Source: Spinacia oleracea (Eukaryota > Streptophyta > Magnoliopsida > Caryophyllales > Amaranthaceae). From it: 64,000 nucleotides of DNA. The number at the start of each line of letters is the position of its first letter. Within the stretch, counting starts at the first letter, position 1. Below are positions 56,580 through 64,000 of the stretch, one piece after another. The DNA is taken from assembly GCF_020520425.1 (NCBI RefSeq), contig NC_079490.1:124516715-124580714 (forward strand), given 5' to 3'. The position numbers and the translations under genes were made by a program. The notes beneath the pieces were generated by a model. That model saw only the letters and a list, made by a program, of their open reading frames with translations, did no database searches and was not told the DNA's origin.

Positions 56580-59500
56580 TTACCTTAGTTTGTCGTGTTT
56601 GTCCCTACTTAAGGGCTTTGTGAGGATGTATGCTACTTGTTCTTGTTGGACAGAACTAAAGCTTGACCAGCTCCTTTTCCACATTGTCGTTTAGGAAGTG
56701 CTGACGAATGTGTATGTGTTTGACTTTGGAGTGGTGGACTAGGTCATTGGAAATGCAGATGACACTTGTATTATCACATAGAATAAAAACACATTTTAAT
56801 CTCATAATGAAGTCCCTTAGTTGTTGCTTGATCCAAAACATTTGGGAACAACACGATGTTGCATCTACATATTCGGCTTTTGTGGTGGATAAAGCTACTG
56901 TATTTTGTTTCTTTGATGCCCAGGAGACTGCACAATCCCCTAAGAATTGTACCATTCCTAAAGTGCTTTTTCTGTTAACTAGATCACCTGCATAGTCAAC
57001 ATTTGTATACCCCTTAAGGTCAAAGTGATCATATTTAGGGTACCATAAGCATAGATCATCAATTCCCTTCAAATATCTTAAGATTCTTTTTACAGTTGTA
57101 AGGTGATTTTTTTGGATCAGATTGGAAACGGGTACATACTCCAACACTGAAAGCAATGTCGGGTATGCTAGAAGTAAGTTAGAGTAGACAGTCAATCATA
57201 CCTATGTACCTTGTTTGATCTACACTTTTACCTTCTTGGTCCTCATCCAATCTTGTGTTTGTTCCCATGGTAGTGTGGTTGATTTTGGTTGTTTCCATCC
57301 CATATTTTTTGATGAGTTCCTTTATGTACTTCTGTTGGAGAATCATTATGCATTGTTCCGTTTGCTTGATTTGAAGGCCTAAAAATAAGTTCATCTCTCC
57401 CATCATGCTTATTTGAAATTCATGTTACATAAGATCAGATAATTCCTTGCATATGGTTTCATTAATGGCTCCAAATATGATATCATCAACATATATTTTG
57501 TACAATTAGAATGTCTGCACCTCCTGACTTAAAGAAGAAAGTTTTTTCTACCTTACCTCAAGAGAATTCATTGTCCAGTAGGAAATGCGAGAAACGTTCA
57601 TACAATGCTCTTGGAGCTTATTTTGATCCATACAATGTCTTGTCCAATTTGTAGACGTGGTTTGAAAATGTTAGGTCTTTAATTCCTAGTGGTTGTTCCA
57701 CGTAGACCTCCTCCTTTAGATATCCGTTTAAGAATGCATACTTTATATCCATATGGTACAGTTTGAATCCCATGAATGAGGCAAATGCTATCAGGATGCA
57801 TATTGCTTCCATCATAGCTACAAGAGCGAAGGTCTCTTCAAAATCTATTCCTTCTTGTTGATTGTACCCTTTTACCACCAGTCGTTCTTTGTTCCTTGTG
57901 ATTGTTGCGTGTTCGTCTAGTTTTGTTGCAAAATACTCACTTTAGTCATATAACCTTGCTGGTAGTGGGTTTTGGTTCGAGATGCCAGACTTTGTTTCTT
58001 TCGAATTCTTTTAGTTCCTCCTGCATAGAAACAATCCAGACAGAGTAGTTAGTACCTCTTTATAATTTTTGGGTTCAATCATTAACAAATAAGCATAAAA
58101 AGAACATAAGATTTTGAGTTGTGATCTAGTTGTTGTTCCTCTTCCAAGATCACTTACTATTTGATCCACTGGATGTGAGCTTTGATGTTTCCACGGTTTA
58201 TGTTGGAACATGGTTCTTAGAGTTGTGGGATCAACTGGACTTTGCTCCGCCTTGGTTTGTATTTCAAGGGTTTCTTCGGGCTCACCCTGTTCCTCTTCAA
58301 TTCTGGCCTCTTCGGTGTTAGGTTCATCTGGTACTAGTTCCTCTGTGATTGGTTCTTTTCATATTTCCTCGTCTTCAGTTCCCCTTGTGAGTCCTATTTC
58401 AAATCTTTCATGTTATGTAGTCTGGACCTACATTACAAGAGTCAATTTCATCAAAGATAATGTGTATGCTTTCCTCCATGCACATGGTCCTTTTGCTGTT
58501 TACTCGATAATCTTTGTTGTTTGCGGCATAACCTAGGAATATTGCTTCGTCACTTCTTGCATAAAATTTTCCTAGTTGATACTTTCCATTGTTGTGAACA
58601 AAGCACCTGCATCCAAAGGTTCTAAGGTGAGAGATGGAGGGATTTCTTCCCTTGTATAGTTCATACGGAGTCTTATTTTTTGATTGCCCTTATCAGCACT
58701 CTATTGAGTATGTAGCATCCTGCATTTAGAGCTCCTACCCAAAAATTCTTGCAAGTTTTCTAGCTATTAGCATGGTCCTTGTCATGTCTTCCAGAGTTCT
58801 AATTTTTTGTTCTATTACTCTGTTTTGTTGAGGTGTGCGTGGTGCTGAGAAGTTGTGGTCCAACCCTATGTTTCTGTGTAGATCATTAAATCTTGAGTTT
58901 TAGAATTATGTTCCATGATCTGATCTGAGATGTATTATTTTGTGACCACTTTGTCGTTGGACTCTTGTGGAAAAGTCAAAAAACATCGAACGTCTCATAT
59001 TTTCTTGCCAAGAATATGAACCATGTATATCTGGAGTGGTCGTCAATGATGACTAGCACGTATCGTTTACAACTCCTACTTTGAGTCCTCATTGGTCCAC
59101 ATAGATCCATGTGGATCAGTTCTAGAGGTCTTGTAGATCTAATCATTCCTTTTGATTTGAATGATGTTCTTACTTGTTTCCCTTTTGTACACGCACCACA
59201 TATAGAGAGTTTTGCAAAATTTGTGCCTGGAAGTCCTGCAAGTAGATCTTTTGATCTTAATTTGTTCATTAGTGACAAGCTTGTATGACCAAATATTTTA
59301 TTACATAGTAAAGGATCATCTTCAATAACACTAAGACAAGTTAGATTGGAGTGAGGAACAAAGTTAAGGTTGATCACATAAGTGTTGTCTTTTCTCTGAC
59401 CCTCCAAAAATCACTTTTCCAGTGTCATATATTGTTTATGATGTAGCATTTATCAGTTGAGAATTTTGCATAATTTCATTTATCGCAGAATTGAGAGATA

Positions 59501-60316
59501 CTTAATAAACTCCGACCTAGACCTTCAACTAAGAAAAAATTATAGATGGAATGGGGTTTTGACTTATCGACCTTGACAATGGCAAAAATATTACCTTTCT
59601 TATTATCTCCAAAGTCACCCTTCCACCTTCGTAGGCCGTGAGTGAGAGAAATCTATTTATGTCTCATGTCATGTGCTTGGAACAACCGCTGTCTAGGTAC
59701 CATGTGTTGTTCCCCCTCAATTCAACCTGCATAAGTTTGTTAGTTTGAATTTTTAGGAACCCAGTATAGCTTGGGTTCCTTACTTGGTATCAAATAAGTC
59801 TTCTTTACTCATTTTTTTTTTTATGTAAGTTAGATTCTTTTCCAAGATCTCTTTGTTTTTAGGACATTGTACTCTATAGTAGCCGACTTTACCATAAAAT
59901 TTACATATTTTATCACTATAAAGGTCTACATAGGTTTTTCTAGGTGTGTGATTTTTGTTATTGAATCCTAGACCTTCTACCCTTTAGGTTCTTGCTTCCT
60001 TGATCTAGTTTGGAGTACCTTCAATTCTGTGTTTGTTTCTTCTCTCAATTTCCCCTTCTAGGTTAGGTTTACCCTTGTGTTCTCCATCTTTAAAGTTTAT
60101 GAACATTGTTCTGAATCTTCGAGTAAATAATGTTGTTTCCTCATCATCCTTAGAGTTTTCATCATTTTCAGTCTTTAGAGCAAGAGCTATATTCTTTGAA
60201 GTTTCTAAGGATCTAGCGTTCAGTTGTAGCTCGTGAGTGAAAAGTGATCCAACAAGTTGTTCTAGATTAAACTTGGTGAGGTCCTTGGTTTCTTGGAGCG
60301 TTGTGACCTTGGCCAT
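56580..60316 (-). pseudogene. Ty1/copia (SIRE-like) gag-pol remnant
   Basis: Reading leftwards from 60316: a gag C-terminal part (LTKFNLEQLVGSLFTHELQL) and a decayed zinc knuckle (CKFYGKVGYYRVQC, with Tyr for Cys and His); the pre-integrase and integrase regions (LLCNKIFGHTSLSLMNKL, HMDLCGPM, DDHSRYTW); RT segments ([29 protein letters not shown] at 57493-57482); and RNase H (DYAGD, SWASKKQNTVALSTTKAEY, VHHSKVKHIHIRQHF). The order gag-IN-RT-RH is that of Ty1/copia. Many stops and frameshifts break it. The N-terminal half of gag is missing because a Tat-type LTR interrupts it at 60317. Confidence 0.85.
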
Positions 60317-60540
60317 TGTAGACACCTAAATCGTGTATCCCCATTGGGATGATGACGATACCATTATCCTTGCTAGGTGATTGGAACAACTCCGTGCGGA
60401 AATCCCAATTGCTAAAACTTATTCCAAAATTCATGGTCCAAAATCCAATCTCCGAGACCGTTCCCATTACGGAACTCGCTACAAAATTCAATTTCCGAAA
60501 ATCAATTTCAAAATCCAAGTACAATCTCACCCAATGGACC
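60317..60540 (+). mobile_element. Start of a Tat-type LTR interrupting copia gag
   Basis: TGTAGACACCTAAATCGTGT is a familiar start of Tat/Ogre-lineage LTRs. It follows directly on the copia gag frame. The remainder of this LTR lies beyond the next nested insertion, probably outside the window. Confidence 0.45.
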
Positions 60541-62195
60541 TGATAAGGTGTTTTTCCGTCGTTGAATAGAAAATCCACCCGACCAAACAAAATTTATAAA
60601 ACCACTAAACTAACCGTCTATATTGCTATAGCGGCAAGTATAGGGATCGTCCCATAGAAACGGTGGTCATTGAGTTTAGGTATTAAGCTAGTTTGAACGA
60701 GATTTGGTTTGAATTAATTTCTAAAAGAACTATGCTAACAATTGCACGAATTAATCAATATAAGGGAATGCTAGGGAGTCGGGGATAGCCTAGGGAAATC
60801 GGGGGAAACGAACTAAACAATCAAGCATTCATGATCATGTATAGACTTAGCATATAGGGGAATGGAATCGAATGACGTGCTCGCCACCTCTCGGATGGAG
60901 CACGCGAAGCAACCTAGCCTATGGAAGAGCTTTCGCCTGATCCTAAACTAGGTAAGCTTGCATATAATAGGAACTACCATTCTCTTGCACAAAATAGGCT
61001 CACAATGTCTTGCCAAACCTAAACTATGCAATCCAATAAATTCCAATCAAATAGTATTTGCAACTACCACTCAATTAGGCATGGATATCCTATCACTAAA
61101 TCAATTTAAATACATCAATCAATCATCAATTCAATCATCAATTTCCCCTAATTAAGCCCCTAGATTCTCCCCTTTCCCTAACCTAAATCTACTCACTACA
61201 CATATTTGAAACTAGGAAATTCATGATTCTAAACAAGCAATCAAGTAATTGAAGGAGTAGAAGGAGAGAGTCAAGAATTCAATTGCAAACTAGAATCAAC
61301 AACCAAGGAATTGAGAATCAATGAAACTAAAATCAAAGCAAAGAGGAATTCAAGAAGTTGAAGAACAATCAAAGAACAACAACAATATAGCATGAGCAAA
61401 GAACTAAGAACTTGAATTAAATTGCAAGGAATTGAGAAGAGTTGAAGAAATTACAACTTGAAGCTTCAAATCATTGGAGTTTCTCTCTCTAGAAAACTAG
61501 CTTGAAGAGCAAACCTTCTAAAACTTCCTAATTTTCTATTTCTGAAATTAATTGTTTAATAAAAATAATGAAAATTCTATTATACAAACCCCCTAAAAAA
61601 TAGAAATTTAAACTCGAAAAGGTCAGCCCGCGCAGCCGTGCGATCGAGCAGACCCAGATGCGATCGCATCAGTGCGAACGTGCCTTGGATCCGTGCGAAC
61701 GTGTTCAACGACTATTTACTTCTTCGATCTGTGCGAACGAGCTGCAAATCTGTGCGATCGCACGGTCTTGACTTAGCCAATTCTTCAACATTCTTCAAAA
61801 TTCTTCATGTGCTCGCACGGAAATTCAGTGCGAGCTCACCAAAAATCCGTGCGAGCGGGCCCATTCATAGTGCGATCGCACGAAATCCAAAATAGTTCCT
61901 GCATCGTTTTTTCGATTTCGTACGAACACACATTCCTGGAGCACGAGCGCACGAGCCTGATTGACTTTGAAGCCAAGTCTGCTGACCCGTGCGAACACAC
62001 AGAATTCTTGTGCGATCGCACGGTCTTGATTCGAGCAAACCTCAACTCTTTTCCATAATTTTCCAACATTTTACCTGAAAAGTGCATAGATGGAATAAGG
62101 GGATAAAAATGCAACAAAACTATACAAAACTATCAAAAAGCATAATAAAATTCTATAAAATCCTAAGCCTAGAGCGACATAAATGCCTCTCATCA
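60541..62195 (-). mobile_element. 3' LTR of an Athila-like element (minus strand, 1,655 bp)
   Basis: The LTR runs TGATAAGG...CTCATCA on the plus strand, with TGAT/ATCA ends. Immediately to its right is AACTCCCCCAAGCT, the complement of the Athila-type polypurine tract, so the element is on the minus strand and its body lies to the right. The U5 portion contains a GGGATCGTCCCATAGAAACGG-like motif, comparable to the GGATCGAATCCACAGGGAAAC of the solo LTR. A GTATAATAG box lies near 61579-61587. Confidence 0.75.
61630..62035 (-). promoter_or_regulatory. GTGCGATCGCAC palindrome cluster in the second Athila-like LTR
   Basis: GTGCGATCGCAC occurs near 61755, 61870 and 62010, with many variants (GTGCGAACG, GTGCGAGCG, ATGCGATCGCAT). 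They share the CGATCG core with the GCCCGATCGGGC palindromes of the first Athila family but have different arms. The cluster is again upstream of the TATA-like box on the element's sense strand. Confidence 0.7.
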
Positions 62196-64000
62196 AACTC
62201 CCCCAAGCTAAGCGTTTGCTAGTCTCTAGCAAACTAGGCACGAACTAGGGAAGGATGAGCATATTATTGAGAATCTAAAAACTACAAAAACAAGATCTAC
62301 AAGAATTTACAACCTAACTCACTTTCGTAGGAATCACGGTTGCATTTAAGGGCATGCAACACGCTCTTTAAACCCCACAATCGCTCATGAGGGCGAGTGG
62401 GATCTCGCAAGGGTTTCCAAAGAGAACCACCTATAACTCTTCCAAAAACACAATCAAGGAAAGACCTAAAATGAAAAACAAACCAAGAAAAAGGAAGAAA
62501 AGAAAAAGAAAGGAAAGAAAAAGAAAGAAAGGAAAAGAAAATAGAAAAGAAAGAAAAATGAAACTACAAAATTCAAGATAAGGGCCTTTATTATGGAACA
62601 AGTATGAGAGAATGCTAATATTACTAACCAAATAAACGAATGCACGCTAACCAATGTCCTAAGTCGAGTGAAAGATTCAAATGCCAAGAAAAGAGAACTA
62701 AGGGTAAGCACTTATCAATTCCCCTTCAACCGAGCATTCCACGTCAAATCTCTAGATCCCATCCACCCTAGGAATAGTGTCTCATGACGCCGCGAAGGCG
62801 CCGGAAAACAAGATTTTCAAGGGAGAAGAGAAGGTTGCCCGACATCTTAGCATGACAATCTCATTCCATAAATTTGACCAAATCCTCCCTCATTTTTTCT
62901 CTTTTTTTGTGTGTTTCAAATGAAACTCTTCTCATTGCCTTGTTTTTCTCTATTTTTGGCTTTTTTAAAACTTTCCTTTCTCTTTTTGCTTTTGCTTATT
63001 TATTCACTATATACAACATAATTCCCAAACTTTGCCATTCAATCCAACAACAATCATTCTTCAACTTTGCATAATCATTCAAAACCATCAAGCATCATAA
63101 CACAAAGCTTCACTATCACTTCTAAGGATGAAAATAAAATAAAGGCTAATAGGCTTGTAATGTGCTCATAAGAAATGAAGGGGAAAGGCTCAAATGGTTG
63201 GCAAGGGGGAAAATGCAAACAAAAATACATGAGAAAAATAGAAAATAAAGTCCTAAACTAAAAAGAAAAATAGTCACTGAAAGAAATGCCTCTATCGTCC
63301 CCTAAAGTAGTTCGGTCGCGGTCTCGAGAAGGAAATAGTCACACTCGGGAGATAAGAAAGTCAATGCTAAGGATCCATGCCACTCAATATATGTATACAA
63401 TGTGTTTGGGCTAATGTGAACATGATCCTCACCAATGGGAGAAAATACTACTCTCTCCGGTTTCAAGTCACTAGAGACATCGACACCATCTTACCACAAG
63501 CCAAGGGTTCAAGACGCATACTACGCAAAGTTCAACCAACTTTCTTGACACCTAAATCCTAGATTCGACCCAAGACATTGAAAACCGCGCAAACATCTAC
63601 CAATTAGGAATAAAAGCATTCTAACCTACAAGTTCCAATTTTATTTGCCCAAATCAAGAATATTGCCTAAGAAACCTAGAAAAACTTGCCTTGACAAAAG
63701 GAAAGGAAAACAAAGAAAAAGGAAAGAAAAAGGAAGAAAAGAAATCACACCAAAAGGAAAACAAAAAGAATCAAAAGAAAAGAAAAGGAAACAAAAGAAA
63801 ACAAAAATCAAACTAAAATCAAACTAAAAACAAGGAAACTAATATATACAAATGCACACAAGGTATGATTTCAAAGAAATGAGCATCACAAATAGGCAAC
63901 CACACAACAAAACTCCCCCCAAGCTTGAATTAGGCCATGTCCCCAAGGCCTAAAACAAAACTATGGAGGGGCACAACTACCCATCCAACCAAATGCCCCA
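62196..64000 (-). other. Internal 3' region of the second Athila-like element
   Basis: No coding frame is supported. Polypurine-tract complements occur at 62196-62209 (adjacent to the LTR) and again at 63911-63925 (AACTCCCCCCAAGCT). Long A/G-rich tracts (62458-62575, 63690-63840) and a pyrimidine tract (62880-63000) account for the short open frames here. The layout parallels the non-coding 3' region of the first Athila element. Confidence 0.55.

Noticed and set aside
62387-62711. Lys/Arg-rich and Phe/Leu-rich frames on opposite strands
   Set aside because: They come from an A/G-rich tract in the non-coding 3' region of an Athila-like element.
1-64000. tRNA or rRNA genes
   Set aside because: No cloverleaf with A and B boxes and no rRNA-like block was noticed; the tRNA-like matches are retrotransposon primer-binding sites.

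Overview
The window is nuclear DNA of a flowering plant, most likely a eudicot. This rests on a plant-specific HIPP metallochaperone gene with a canonical intron, Athila and SIRE-type retroelements, CACTA, hAT, Helitron and Stowaway-like transposons, and fragments of plant genes. The Stowaway ends and retroelement mix would suit Caryophyllales, but the sequence does not prove that. Only two ordinary host genes are visible. The rest is transposable elements, many nested inside one another.

Layout. 1-6839: the 5' half of a minus-strand Ty3/gypsy element with a 2.7-kb LTR and an unbroken gag-pol reading frame running off the left edge. 6840-8545: AT-rich spacer with a Helitron-like 3' end near 7897, then the HIPP promoter region. 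8546-9584: a two-exon HIPP gene. 10339-15702: a LINE (L1 clade, RNase H-bearing) with 15-bp target-site duplications, an intact ORF2 and an N-terminally truncated ORF1. 16098-22803 (minus): a 79-residue protein in two exons split by a 6.5-kb intron holding four transposon-derived insertions. 23350-24030: a decayed fragment resembling the SUD1/CER9 (DOA10-like) E3 ligase. 24960-26377: MITEs.

26414-34630: a CACTA element with a perfect 3-bp target duplication and subterminal TTGCAGCGTACA repeats. It carries correctly spliceable ascorbate-peroxidase exons, a UPF1 exon and other exon-like pieces, plus a 4.3-kb tandem array with a higher-order period (160 to 481 to 962 bp).

34634-64000 reads best as a stack of nested retroelements. 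The oldest layer is a decayed minus-strand Ty1/copia (SIRE-like) element: gag and pol at 60316-56580, an env-like frame now in three pieces (55976-55455, 53960-53690, 39992-39171), and a PPT and 3' LTR near 36015-34820. Into it have gone a gypsy LTR with primer-binding site (36104-39050), a plus-strand Athila element (39993-53689), a probable LTR (53961-55454) and the start of a Tat-type LTR (60317-60540). A solo LTR of an Athila relative (48919-50405) sits inside the Athila element. The Tat-type LTR is itself interrupted by the 3' LTR and internal region of another Athila-like element (60541 to the right edge).

The most unusual features are the CACTA element with captured exons and a higher-order satellite; clusters of CGATCG-centred palindromes just upstream of the TATA box in Athila-type LTRs, and again before the env-like frame; and the LINE whose 5' junction is filled with copies of its own flank, which supply the ORF1 start codon. 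All family assignments come from reading motifs by eye. No database search was run.
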